Shown in pieces: positions 20,001 through 31,067 of a stretch of 64,000 nt of DNA. The position numbers and the translations under genes were made by a program. Positions within the stretch are counted from its first letter, which is position 1; each line of letters begins with the position of its first letter. The stretch is from assembly GCF_910592395.1 (NCBI RefSeq), contig NC_088317.1, positions 13,702,001 through 13,766,000 of the forward strand, in the 5' to 3' direction. This stretch comes from Lineus longissimus (Eukaryota; Nemertea; Pilidiophora; Heteronemertea; Lineidae). The notes under the pieces were generated by a model. That model saw only the letters and a program-made list of their open reading frames with translations, did not search any database and was not told the DNA's origin.

Positions 20001-23000
20001 AGTGGCACAACGAAAAAAATTAAATTGGCTGGGAAAATTAGTCAGTATTTCACATCAAATGACTCATTCTTTGGTCATACTTTGTTCTATTATGGCAAAG
20101 TATTATGTTTGAACTTTGAATACAATGAACTTTGGACTTTTATCAAATATGACATTTTTTCAAATGGTGCATTTTCTGTGCAAAAACACTAAATAGTAAA
20201 TGTCTGATAGTTATTTTCTCGTGAAATGGACAACAATCATTGTTTTGTACAGCAAATTCTGTAAACTGTGAAATTTTCAGTGTGCTACTATAGGCATGTT
20301 GACAAAAGATAATTTCCTCATTTTTAACCCTTTTCCTGCCACTTGTGTTGTCGAAAAGACCTTTTTATCACGGTGTACGGACTGCGACCCCGGCCATTTT
20401 GGACAATAAATGGCTGCCAGAGGGGACTACATTGTTGGCTTTGTGGTTACTGCTGATTTGAAATATAGATGGCATGGTAGAGCGTGAAGAAATCTATTCA
20501 AAGAAGAGTGGACCTTGTTCTCGATTTTCGGCGGAAATTTGAGTAAAAAAAGGACACAATAAAATCTGATTCGTCGATGATTTGCAGATATCATTGACCT
20601 AGGACAATGTAGGATTATCATTATGGTATAAGTGTGAAATTGTGCGGCCAATGAGAAAGGTCTAATAAAATGTCAGATTTCTTCCACATCAGTTGATTTC
20701 TGGAAAGGTTTGATTTCCTTATTAAATGATTATGATAAAACCAGTAGACTTACTTTTTGATGCCAGATGGCGAAAATTACGGTAGTCAGTACTGTTGCCT
20801 ATGAAAATTTAACAGTTTACAGTTCTGGTATGACGGTTATGGAATGCACTTGACCTGATTTGTCTCTTAGAGGAATACCATGTCCTGCAGCCTACAACTT
20901 TATATGAGCCAAGATCTTTTGAGGATATTTTAAATGAAAATTGTAAGACAAAAAAATTTAGGCCCGGGTCTATTTGGCAAGCCGCTCGCCGAACAGGCAT
21001 CTTTTTTTGTCTTGTTTGGAGCCGCTTGCCAACAGCACTAAGAAGCCACCCTGTTCGGCCAGCCGGGCTTGCCAAACAGAGCAAAATTTCTTTCCTGTTT
21101 GGCAAGCCGATGAATAAACCACGCCTACTCATGAATATGCATAATGGCGTATTGATCTGAAAATGGGCTGTTACTGCGGTTTTTCCTTTAGAGTAACCAA
21201 ATTCCTCTGAAGCGAAATGAAAACAGTGAAGCTTGTCTCTTGATATTCATCAAGAGCTTTCTCCAAATCTTCAAAAGAGCCATACGAAGCTCTCACACGC
21301 AACTTTTCTGCTGACGAAATCGGCAAAGGTGGCGAGGGCTCCGCCATTTTTTCCCTTCTCCCTTTCCAGCCTCACTTACTTGAGCCTCCCCAGCGCATTA
21401 CTAACTTATGAATATTAATGAACCCTTGGGCATTTATGAATATTAATGAGTTCGGCTCTCCATTCAGGACAAAAAAAGTCGCTGTTTGGTAAGCCGGGCT
21501 TGCCAAATAGTCACTTCCAAAAATTTAATCTGTATTTGGACATTCGTAATTGTATACTCATGTATTAAATCTTCAAAACAATCATTAAAAAAGATGATAA
21601 TTTTCGGGACATGTACTTCTGTTAGCTGCTAAATTTCTGCGAGCATTTTATTTTTGAGGATTTCATGATAACCTCAATTTGCAGAATAATAGCAAGAATT
21701 CATAAAGACTCGTTAAAATACCATTTCCTTATTAGCCTAATAATCGGTACTAAACGAGTTGCTACTTAACTATTTGGGGTTAATAAGGCATGTATTTTGT
21801 GACAAAATTCAAGCAATAACCTGCCAATAGCAGTGATAGTCATTGAATAGAAGACAAATTATCTTGCAAAAGCCCCCTAGTGTCAAAATTTGGAACCTAG
21901 TGCTAGTTAAGATGCTGTAATATTGGTTCCGAATTCTTCGTCTTTATTCATTCTTGATGATAGGAATTGCAAAAAGATCCTTTACTTGAAAGATTGAAAG
22001 AAATGTCCATACAAAACGTGTATCTGCCAAAAGAAAAATATCGGTGAATTGCACAAAATATGGTCCAAAATTTGGCAGTTTACGATAAGCACTTTCTGCA
22101 ATGTACATGGACAATCTATCTTCAGCCAGCTCTGAGGATAATCGAGTCTGAACAAGATGCCCATTTACATATGTCCAATTCCATAACATTTTCCTGCTGT
22201 TGAAGTTTTCAGTAACCTGAGAATTATCCCAAGCACTATCCCACTCCCTGAGTGGGTTCTCCTAAAAAAAATTTTAAAGTCAGTGAATAAATTCTTCGGG
22301 CTTGTTTGATAATCCTGAATTTCTGTATTTTATGGGAAATATATTGTTTATTTATTGTTTATTTGAGTGTCATCTGTAAAACAGCCAGCTTTGACAGGCT
22401 TACAAGACACAAGAGAAATTATTTGTCCATGCCAGCCCAACTCCAACATGTCATTGTGTACAGGCTGCCATGCATCATGTACACAATGCCATGCAAAGCC
22501 AGGCTGCCCAGAGACCCCAAACAAAATATGCAGTAGATGTAACTATTTTGTTTCCACGCGTCTACGGTCTTCCCATACCACTAATACAAAATAACAGTGT
22601 CCATACATTGGGTGGGATATGCAATAGGGTTCACCACGTGTGGGGCAGTTTTTCTTTGCCCACTTGATGAATGGGCATTGTCCATTTGCTCCACCTCGGT
22701 CACTCCATGAATAAAGTATTGTCTGGTGATAAAACCCATTCAATTCATTAAAAATCCAGTCGACCAATTGTAGTGGACTGCAAGTATTGGGTGTCTCTGG
22801 TCATAGGTCTGCGTCACAATCTGAGCCAATCAGTCCAATCCAGTAGGCCTAACCATTGTATTAGGTATGCGAGGTATTCATCCCTTCGGGCCTCTTGAAT
22901 TTGGCGCCCAAAGACGGTATACGTGAGGAAAGAGAGTACATGACTATGAGCAAATTTTCCAACTTGCAGATTTTTGAGCCCCTTCCTTCATGTACACATC

Positions 23001-26000
23001 TCTCTTCCCTGCACAACTATAAACTAAAGTATAAAAAGCAACATGTTTTTCTTTCTGTGTTGGTCTACCCTACTGCACCCAATTTTGTATCCTGCCCTGG
23101 GCTGGGTTGTGCTACCTGGTACATTGTAACTAGTTTGCTATTCAACAGAGTCTTTGGTATCAGTCTTTACATGAAACATTTTTTAATGGGATTACCAGAA
23201 AGAGATAACACCTTAAACAATATTTTATGGGAAACTGTTAAAATTTATGTAGATATAACTGAATTTTTTGCTCAATAACTACATATTGTATGACATGTAT
23301 AATCCACTTAAAGGGTCTGTTTTAACCCTTTCATCGCATGTGATACTTGGTAGATGGACATATAGTGACACGTTGTGTTTGTTGAGGACATTTATGATTT
23401 ACCCAGTGGCGGGTGGAGAAAAAGAGCCCTGATGGTGTGAGTGATCTTGGAAACTAGGGGAGGTTTGGAGTCCTTCCCCTGACAGAAAATGGAACTTCAG
23501 TGCCAAATACAATTATACATGTACGATGAAGGTGCTTTTCCTGGCACCCCTGGGCTAAAAATAGAAGTAGTCATTGGCATATTGGGCAGAGGCGCCCTGA
23601 AAAATCGTTGCTCCTGAAGAAAAGGGCGTCTCCCCCCCCCCCCCCCGCCAAATCTACCACTGATTCACCAATGGCTGTGTATTTTCACCCTTTAAATAAC
23701 TTTTCTGACAGGGTATTTTCTGATTTCAGAATTTTGTTCATGCCGTCTGTGGAAAAGGGGGATACTGCCCATGCATTTCTGACTGGTGCAAGGTACAACC
23801 GGTAAGCATTGCCTGATTGGCACTGAACATGTTATTTTGTTATGGAGCATTGATTCTGTTGTGAATTAAAGGAGGAGGTGGATGATTAAAGGCACTCTGA
23901 GCAAGCTGTTGGCGGCCCAGTCACCTTCCATTCTACAATTTTAGTAATAGAAAAATTTAAAACCAACATACATGAGTCATAAGTCATAATCATAGGGTTT
24001 GCTAGATGTTTTTTTTGTCTGGTGAGCCCTCCATGCAGAGATCATCTTTGTGTGAATCTGTGCATTGGCAGTGCGCAGTGCAGTGGTGAGGAATGGTATC
24101 ATGATGTCATCGATTCTTTATTACTCTGTTACTATAATGACCCTGGCAATGACTTTTATGGCGTTGTGCCGTCTGGGTGACATAAAGTCTTACCATTGGT
24201 GGTGCGAAAAGTTCGGTCTGTCAGGAGTTGTGCATGCTAGGAGTAACAAGTACCGGTAAACATTTTTCAAGTATCTGAGGGCTGAGACAAAAGTAATGGA
24301 ATCATGTCAAACGCTTTCAGGAAAAAAAATTGAAACAGGAATTGAACGAGTATATGGATAAAGGATTATCCACCTATTCCTTTAATGACACATCTGACTG
24401 GGTCATCATTCCTGTATGCTCACCGGGTGCTTCACGCTCCATATTTTGTCGTCATCCCTTTAATTGCAACACATACATGTACTAGGTTATTTACTGAACT
24501 CATTTGAATCAATATGATTGCATGTGATGATATAAATGGTTAATAATGCATCAAAATCTGATTGATATATTGAGTGTGCATGCCCTGCTCCCATGAATAT
24601 GATATTTAGGCCAGCAGAAGAGTACCAAGCATTCTTCTGTGAAGGTGCACAGCAGGACAGTCTGGTAGTCTGGGGTGAGAGTCAACTTAACCCTCAACTG
24701 CCAACAATGTCAAATAATGACAATAAAACTTGCTACATGTACCTGTGTTTCGGAAAATTCAGGCCAACCTTTTAAAAATACACATTTTCAACCAATACCT
24801 CCAGTGAGGTATCAATTCCTTAACCCAACCTTTGAATATTTAACTTAACCTCTTTAACCTTAACTTCAACTTCCCTTAGTGGACACCTCTCTTTAAGGAC
24901 AACCTCTCTATTAAGGACACTAGTTTTGGTCCCAAATAGGTTGTTTCCATTCAATTCAACCTCTCTAATCAGGACACCTCTCTATTAAGGACAGCAGTTG
25001 TCAGTCCCATGGGTGTCCTTAATAGAGAGGTTCTACTGTATAGTTATGATCAATTCCAATTTGTTCTCTTCTACATGTAGCGCTCATTACCTGGACTCCA
25101 AGAGTCTGACCAAGTATGGTGTGTACATGCCCAGGGATAACCCTATGGGGGCATTCATCAACCAGAAAATGAAGACGGCCGAGGCTCAGGAGGAGACACC
25201 TTCAGCAGCCTCTCCTACTCCAGGTGAGTCATGACTGTACTGACAAGATCTTTACTTGTCTGTCACAAATCATTCAAATGACAACTCTCTAACAGACATC
25301 TCAATAGATGATCCACTTTCAAGCAATTTAGTTTTATGTTACAACTTCGGCAAATGTGACCCGTCACAGCAAAACCAGGCGCATGTCGCTCTGAGCTTGG
25401 CAGGTTGAGACGGACTGTTAGTGCATTTCTCTATTGTTTGCCTTTTGTGAAATATGAGCACATCAATTCCTTCCATTATCACCTGGTGTCATTTAAGCTC
25501 ATCTTCTGTGCGACATGTGCCTGGTTTTGCTGTGACGGGTCACAAATGTAATTTTTTTCGTTTCAAGTACAGAAATTAACTAGTGCATCAAAAAAATTGT
25601 GCTTGGTGCAGTTTGTAATCTATTTAGAGACAGATAGCTGGCCTCAGGGCCTACATGTACATTTATGTAATGAAATCACAATAACAATGTCTGTCATTTG
25701 AATGTACATAAATTCAAAATGGCACTGAGCAACCAGGCACATAAATAAATGTCTAGCTTGAATTCAATATTTAGAACCCTCTTAGATTGGTGCAACTGTG
25801 CTGTATGTGAATGAAGAAATAGGTTGAAAAACTAGTACCCCTTGGTATAATAACTATGTGAGTTTCATGAAGGGAAAATGAAATCGGTAAGTGAAAAGTA
25901 TGTTAACAAATTTTGAAAAACACCGAAGGTCATGTCATGAAATATTTTAAGACTTAAAGGCCTACGCCGTTCGTTAAAAATTTTGAATTTGTAATTGAAT

Positions 26001-27990
26001 TTAAAATTGTCCAATTGCAGAAACACATACTAAATATAATTGTCAACATCGCCGTTGTGTAGACTGATATACAAGTACTATGAATACCAAGTTTAAACAA
26101 ATTTGTATTCACAATAACTGCACTACGGCATTGTGTATTAGTGGATTTCTATTTAACTGGACCACAAGTAATTACAAACGATGTACCCCTTTAAAGTGAT
26201 GGATTCAAAGATGTCATAGGTGACATATGTAACAGACGCTTTCATTTAAAGGTAGACTATACAGTGGAACCTCCCTTTATAGTGGACACCTCTCTATTAA
26301 GAACAACCTAACTAAAGGACACTGGTTTTGGTCCCAAATAGGTTGTTGTCATTCAATTCAACCTCTCTAATCAGGACACCTCTCTAACAAGGACAGCAGT
26401 TGTCAGTCCTTTGGGTGTCCTTAATAGAGAGGATCTACTGTATTAAGGAATTAAAATATGAATTGAAGACCTGCTGTCTTGACTAATACTCTACTCTCCT
26501 GCATTTTCTAGTCGATCCATCCTCTCCAGAGATACCACCCCAGCTCCCCATGACCCCAGCCGCCAAGGGGCGCCAGGCATGGACGGAGACCAGCGCTGTG
26601 CCCATTCAAAATGATGGCATTAAGATGAGCAGCCGGAGTAGCCATCATGATCTTAACAAGGCGTGTGAGTCATTCAGCGGGGAACAACAAAGTCTCTCTA
26701 TATCAGGTGGGTATGTTTTTTGGACTAACCAGTTTGCCGGAAATTGTCACTGTAGCGACGATCTATATCCAATAGTTATTTCCAGGGTTCACGTTGAATG
26801 GAGGAAATGCTGCATGTTTCCCCTGCATCTACTTTAATAGAAAGGGGGATTCCTTTGTGAATTTCATTGAATTGGATATGTTTTCAATGTTAAGTGGTAA
26901 AATGGACGGCCAAGGTCCCAGGTTCATCAGTGGGGGGTCAGACATAGCCCCCAAGATTCTGCTCAGGATGAACTTGTAGCTAAAGTTTAAACCTTAAAGT
27001 CAAGCCCAGCTCTTTTTGATTATGTGTCTGATAATTATTGTGAATGAGTGAGTCCATAATCCACCTCTCTTTTCAGGACACCGCCTTGGGGGCCTTAGTG
27101 TTCCTACTAATACCCCTCGTTTAAGAAGCGCCTGCAGTACTGGTAGGTTGACCCCGAAGTCTCCCCATACATCGTCCTTAGATTATAGCATCGTCACTCC
27201 CAGGGAAACGCCAGCATCCCGTGGTTTACCGATGTGTGTTGGCAGGTCAATATACCAGATTCCATTTACACCGGAACTGATACGCAACATGTCGCTTGTC
27301 AATCAACCAAGGTCAAGTCCTGTCGTAACGGCACGTGATGTTGAGGGGCAACTGAATGTGGATATTTTGAATGTTGAAGCCGAGAAAAGTGAGGAAAGGT
27401 TGGATGCGGTGCTGGGGGAGGGGAGGTTACCGGTCCAGGAGGAAGTCATCAGAGAAGAGACGGAACCAGACAATCCAGATGAGCACAGTGAGGCTGATAA
27501 TCTGACCAGTGGGGCGGAGGCTGGGGAGGAATCGGCCAAAAAATCGGAAGATGCGAATGGAACGGCCATTCCGGAGGGAGGTGATCACAGTTTGCCCAAT
27601 GAGGGTGAGGTTGGGGGTGAGGTTGAGGGTGAGGTTGAGGGTGAGGTTGTAGATGCAACAACCAATGAGAAGCTAGAGGTGGAGTCATGTGGCCAAGGCG
27701 AGGAAATCCCCGATGATAACGTGGAATTTTTCTTAACCGAGGAAGGTGGTGAAAAGCTTGTGAACGGGCTAGGGGATGGCCAGGGGGAAGGTGACACTGA
27801 GGGGGCTGGAGAACAGAAGACTGATGTGCTCGAAGAGGAAGACAAAGTTTCTCTTGTGGGATCTGAAGCAAGTCGAGAATCCGGGCAAGAAACAACCCGG
27901 GAAACTTTCGCTCCGGTTATATCTGTTGATATATCAAAGAAGTCGACAGATAATTTGCAAAATCAGGCAGTTGATGATGTTGATTTGTAG
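13863..27990 (+). CDS. Unrecognised 664-residue protein, nine exons
   Basis: Exons 13863-14010, 16410-16609, 17280-17470, 18937-19010, 19567-19624, 23730-23801, 25081-25223, 26512-26706 and 27077-27990 join in phase (1995 nt, 664 codons plus TAG). All introns are GT-AG, and an in-frame TGA precedes the ATG. I do not recognise the family. Visible features: a Lys/Ser-rich start; a charged, probably helical stretch YKKNADYHRKLREDIDKLF (61-79); a second helical stretch in exon 3; basic blocks RNRQRVASAPL and KEAKKKAQEI in exons 4-5; Pro/Ser-rich exons 7-8; and a long acidic tail (about 445-640) with EGEV repeats near 536-552. No signal peptide or membrane segment is visible. It is largely disordered, perhaps a cytoskeletal or scaffold protein, but that is a guess. 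Exon 4 has two in-frame acceptors nine bases apart (18,936 and 18,945). Confidence 0.85.
14060..15590. other. Intron 1 of the unknown gene, left part
   Basis: AT-rich intron sequence. Near 14,560-14,625 a (TTA)n stretch followed by GGTGCCTTTATCAACGAATT and CAAAGGCACCTT resembles the ends of a common invertebrate interspersed repeat. No exon recognised. Confidence 0.4.
15596..15772 (+). mobile_element. CAGTRGAACCTC MITE, eroded
   Basis: Opens CAGTAGAACGACTCGGGACC (the AGAACCTC block is altered) and ends GAGGCTCTACTG before TA. Confidence 0.8.
15774..15966 (-). mobile_element. tRNA-derived SINE
   Basis: Read on the minus strand, the right end carries a Pol III A-box-like TGGCCAAGTGGTCAAGGC, and about 35 bases later a B-box-like GGTCGAAAGTTCGAGGCC. 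A non-tRNA body follows down to about 15,774. It does not fold into an intact tRNA with an acceptor stem, so it is a SINE head, not a tRNA gene. Confidence 0.65.
15984..16336. repeat. 13-bp minisatellite
   Basis: About 27 copies of TGGTGGTCGTGCC with C/T and A/G variants. Thirteen is not a multiple of three, so all three plus frames and one minus frame stay open; the resulting GGRAWWSCLVV-type peptides are artefacts. It ends 75 bp before exon 2 of the unknown gene. Confidence 0.95.
16410..16609 (+). CDS. Unknown gene, exon 2
   Basis: Codons 50-116, with the charged helical stretch and HLSPNK at the end. Acceptor CTTATTTCAG, donor GTATAA (weak). Starts only 75 bp after the 13-bp minisatellite. 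Confidence 0.85.
16785..17085 (+). repeat. Interspersed repeat family R3
   Basis: Shares an ordered series of blocks with about 50,270-50,580, including GTGAATTTCAG, a TTGTTTGG segment and TGTCCCTTTGAAG/TGTCCCTTTAAA. Both copies are plus-oriented; neither encodes anything recognisable. Confidence 0.6.
17280..17470 (+). CDS. Unknown gene, exon 3
   Basis: Codons 117-179 plus two bases, beginning QEQQMEYIRLAQSLLEEN. Acceptor TTTGTTCAG, donor GTAAGT. Confidence 0.87.
18005..18895. mobile_element. MITE with long TIRs and a nested insertion
   Basis: Left end GTGGTCACACTGGGGTTTTA and right end (complemented) GTGTGTTCACACTGGATGCG match imperfectly, and both continue into GAATTGAA/TTCG-rich sequence. 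The middle (about 18,295-18,740) looks like a later insertion: it ends in a (TAA)n tail at about 18,708-18,740, as retroposons often do, and then MITE-like sequence resumes. Confidence 0.55.
18937..19010 (+). CDS. Unknown gene, exon 4
   Basis: Codons 180-204 plus one base. An alternative acceptor ACTTAG at 18,940-18,945 stays in frame and would drop three residues. Donor GTAAGT. Confidence 0.82.
19567..19624 (+). CDS. Unknown gene, exon 5
   Basis: 58 nt, codons 205-223 plus two bases, reading AQEILDQRSRPMTAAAHK. Acceptor CATCTTTCAG, donor GTGAGT. Confidence 0.85.
20967..21514. mobile_element. Putative TIR element, TATTTGGCAAGCC ends
   Basis: Opens TATTTGGCAAGCCGCTCGCC and closes GGGCTTGCCAAATA. 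The GGCAAGCC/GGCTTGCC block recurs several times inside in both directions. No coding capacity. Sits in the 4.1-kb intron. Confidence 0.55.
21520..23700. other. Intron 5, right part
   Basis: No certain exon. A 127-codon open frame at 22,895-23,278 has no recognisable domain and is not flanked by good splice sites that fit the gene. A run of C lies at about 23,632-23,646. Confidence 0.4.
23730..23801 (+). CDS. Unknown gene, exon 6
   Basis: 72 nt, codons 224-247 plus two bases. Acceptor CTGATTTCAG, donor GTAAGC. It follows the longest intron (4.1 kb). Confidence 0.8.
24867..25038 (-). mobile_element. CAGTRGAACCTC MITE, eroded left end
   Basis: Recognisable from CTTCCCTTAGTGGACACCTC to GGTTCTACTG before TA. 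The right end is 42 bp upstream of exon 7, so it may supply part of the branch-point region. Confidence 0.78.
25081..25223 (+). CDS. Unknown gene, exon 7
   Basis: Codons 248-295 plus one base. Acceptor CTTCTACATGTAG, only 43 bp after a MITE end; donor GTGAGT. Confidence 0.86.
25355..25544. mobile_element. 190-bp MITE with TGTGACCCGTCAC ends
   Basis: Near-perfect terminal inverted repeats of about 34 bp, opening TGTGACCCGTCACAGCAAAA. A diverged second copy at 29,226-29,580 carries an insertion. Confidence 0.85.
25954..26194 (+). repeat. TTAA-bordered repeat family R2
   Basis: Starts TTAAAGGCCTACGCCGTTCG and ends GATGTACCCCTTTAA. Same orientation as 4,117-4,353 and nearly identical to it. Confidence 0.8.
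26262..26440 (-). mobile_element. CAGTRGAACCTC MITE
   Basis: Full copy from CAGTGGAACCTCCCTTTATA to GGATCTACTG, TA-flanked, 71 bp upstream of exon 8 of the unknown gene. Confidence 0.83.
26512..26706 (+). CDS. Unknown gene, exon 8
   Basis: Codons 296-360 plus one base, Pro/Ser-rich. Acceptor GCATTTTCTAG, 71 bp after another MITE; donor GTGGGT. Confidence 0.86.
27077..27990 (+). CDS. Unknown gene, last exon with acidic tail
   Basis: Codons 361-664 and TAG. Thr/Ser/Pro-rich at first, then strongly Glu/Asp/Gly-rich. A short GAGGTTGAGGGT minisatellite at 27,601-27,650 encodes the EGEV repeats. Acceptor CCTCTCTTTTCAG. Confidence 0.9.
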
Positions 27991-28873
27991 GGTGTACAAT
28001 CGAGATGCTGAAACTAGTTTCCGTGGTTATAACTAATATAAGGATTACCCAACATTGTGAGCTTCCATTGCGAGAGAAATGTTAACCGCATCAAAGCACT
28101 GTGTGATATAGCTTTTATATAGGCATATGTTCATCTTTGTTATTGTTGATCAATCTTATCAAGAATTAATAATGACATGGTCTTTATTAATTTTGATATT
28201 ATTATCTGTCTGTAAAACATGTTGTTCCATAATTTTAAAGTTTATTTTGATCTGCTTTATAGGCCCAGTTGACTTTTCACTTTAACCCTTGGACTAGTGT
28301 TCAAGGAATAGCTTTATAAACTGCAAATCTTCACGCCTTTTTATTACAATAGTGATAAAAGAAATTGGTTTAAAAAATTTAAATTGTCATTATCTTATTT
28401 TGGCGGATTACGAAAGTCCTGTCAATTTTTTTCGCGAGTTTTATTTTTGAATCAGGGTTATTCGCGAAATCTGTGAAAATTGGTCTATTAACGGTATCCA
28501 TCTGCAAAACGTGATGTGTTTATTATGATTACTTTCATCTGCTTATAGGCCCAGTTTATTTACCACTGTAACCCTTGGACTAGTCTTCAAGGTTTCTGAA
28601 TTACAATGCGAACAAATCCTGATCAATAATCTGCACGTTAATCCACATCAGTAAAATCTCAACTCCCAGTCGACTTGTGATATTTGTTTGTATTAAATGC
28701 GACAGCATGCCTCGAAATTCACTTTTGAAAGGGCACAGCAGATTTTTTTCAAAAAGAAGGCACTTTTGCTAGATTGGCGAAAAAGGGCAAACTTTAAATG
28801 AGAATTGATAAAAACAAAATTGCCTTCGTGATGGAAGAAATATGCATCAGAGGCAATGGCCTTTGCTGCCTCA

Positions 28874-28879
28874 AATAAA
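28874..28879 (+). promoter_or_regulatory. Candidate polyadenylation signal
   Basis: AATAAA about 880 bp after the stop codon of the unknown gene. It is the first clear canonical hexamer I see downstream; weaker variants closer in could be used instead. Confidence 0.3.
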
Positions 28880-29225
28880 TTCGATCCCTGCTAAGGTCTT
28901 TGTTTGGTTTCTAAGTGAAGTTGTACAGCGGTTGGAAAATGTTTTTTTTATCTTCCATAAAATAACTAATATTGCTAATTAATTCAATTCAAGTGAGGCA
29001 CATCACCAAGTGCGTATCGTCACCAAAATTTCATTGGAAAATAACCTTGTGACCTAAATGGCGATAGTACGAGTGTCGTGACTTGAGAATGACATTTTAA
29101 AACCGAATAACTTCCTTTAGAACCAAATAACTTACAACTCAGATACTTGTATTCTAACATGCCGTGGGAGAAAAGTGCAGCTGTGCCTAAATTCCTTATT
29201 CCATATTCTATTGGTTGAATCTTCA

Positions 29226-29580
29226 CTTATGACCCATCACTACAAAACCAGCCAAATGTAGCTCTAAGCTTGGCTGGTTGAGATGGACTGGCTTTTCTTC
29301 ATCACACTGTTGTCTGGTTTCTGTGAAATCTTGAGTACATCAATTTCTTTCATTATCTAGGTGTCTTTCATTATCCTGGTGTCATTTTATGGGTATTGCT
29401 AACGGGGAGGGGGGAGGCCAGGGGGCAAATGCCTTCCCGGTGGTCACCTAAAATAGTGTCATTTTGCCCCCCCCTCCCCCGAGAATCTTTTGCCCCCCAA
29501 AACTAAAATGCCAGATAGGCCCCTGCATAAAGGCTCATCTTCTGTGCCACGGTGCCTGGTCTTGCTGAGACAGGTCACAA
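29226..29580. mobile_element. TGTGACCCGTCAC-type MITE with insertion
   Basis: Both ends resemble 25,355-25,544 (left ATGACCCATCACTACAAAAC, right TGCCTGGTCTTGCTGAGACA). Extra C- and G-rich sequence lies inside at about 29,390-29,520. Confidence 0.6.
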
Positions 29581-29694
29581 TTACAACAGGCTGGGAACAC
29601 AAGTGTTTGTGCGTATCAGTCTACTGTCCCAAAAGCTGTTCAAGTGTGAAAGATCCCTGTTGTATATCATAGCCCTAGACCCAATAATCACTGC

Positions 29695-29930
29695 TTAAAG
29701 GGGATACGCTGTTCGTAATTACTTGTGGTCGAGTTAAATAGAAATCCACCAATACACAATGCCGTAGTGTAGTTATTGTGAATACAAATTTGTTTAAACT
29801 TGGTATTCATAGTATTTGTATATCAGTCTACACAACGGTAATGTTGACATTTATATTTAGTACGTGTTTCCGAAATTGGACATTTTAAAATTCAGTTTCA
29901 AATTCAAAATTTTCAACGAACGGCGTCAAA
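29695..29930 (-). repeat. TTAA-bordered repeat family R2, inverted
   Basis: Reverse complement of the 4,117 and 25,954 copies, from TTAAAGGGGATACGCTGTTC to near AACGAACGGCGTCAAA. Confidence 0.78.
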
Positions 29931-30154
29931 CAATGTGCTAGATACACCTAGGTTCTTCAATACAACGTAGTTAAAATGAAAAATGTTTCACATATTAAAC
30001 ACAAATGTTGGGAGCTAAAATGAGATCATTCCTATCAGATGGACTACATCCAAGTGATGGTCTTTGGCATTGAACCCCTGAGACAGTTGGTTTACGGCAA
30101 AATTTAAACCGTGATATTTGTGCCGTCAGGTCGAGTGGGTTGAAAGTACATGTA

Positions 30155-30332
30155 CAGTAGAACCTCTCGATTAAGGACACCCAAGGGACTGACAAGTTCT
30201 GTCCTTAATAGATAGGTGTCCACATTACAGAGGTCAAATTGTATGGAAACAGCCAATTTGGGAACACAACTAGTGTCCTTTAAAGAGAGGTTGTCCTTAA
30301 TAGAGAGGTGTCTGCTAAGGGAGGTTCCACTG
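30155..30332 (+). mobile_element. CAGTRGAACCTC MITE
   Basis: Full copy from CAGTAGAACCTCTCGATTAA to GAGGTTCCACTG, TA on both sides. Confidence 0.85.
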
Positions 30333-31067
30333 TACATGTATGTTTATTGTGTTGACGATACATGTGTGTCTAAAACTTTGTAGCTCAAATGAACCATGAC
30401 GTTTGTTGATTGTCAGTACTGTTTACAAAGAAAGCATCCACCTTTGGTGACTAAACTGTGATAGGCCAATCTAAATTCCGTCCATTGAGGAAGTGCGTGT
30501 TGCTATTATCAAATCGGAGAGCTTCGAGTCAATGATAAAGAGTCCAGACCCCCTTGAACATGGAAGTTATCATACATATTCCTTGAGATTCTTTGAGTTG
30601 AATCTTCAAAATGAAAACAGTATGTTCCTTCTAACACCCTCATTTTACATGTACATGTATCATTACTTTTACACAGTTTAACCAGTAATAATTTGTCAAA
30701 GTTTATTTCAAGTATCGCGATCTCACTCTCCATGTATCATATAACATGAGTTTTTTTACCATTGTTAGGTTTTTATCTTTGAAAAATGAAGACAAAATTG
30801 TTTAAATATATAAACAGTTCAGTATAAAAATGGAAGACCGATCAACCCTGAACTACCAACTACCAACTCTTCAAAACGTTTTATTGCTTTGTAATTTACA
30901 TATTTTTGATATCAAATTCATCGATCACAACTTGGCACCTAAATAGATGAATAAAAGTTACTTTTATTTGCCAAAATTCCTTGTCTTTGGTGTCATTTAT
31001 TCAGTAATTTTACTGTCATGCGGAACATATACAAGGCTGCCTGGGTACTTGTAGATATTGCGCAGAG

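Noticed and set aside
20809-21132. 107-codon minus frame as a gene
   Set aside because: Mostly within the GGCAAGCC-ended repeat, no splice support, no domain.
22895-23278. 127-codon frame as an exon
   Set aside because: No acceptor or donor of matching phase with the surrounding gene and no recognisable domain.
27449-27895. 148-codon minus-strand frame opposite the acidic tail
   Set aside because: His/Pro/Gln-rich shadow of the Glu-rich coding exon on the plus strand, whose splice phases are consistent.
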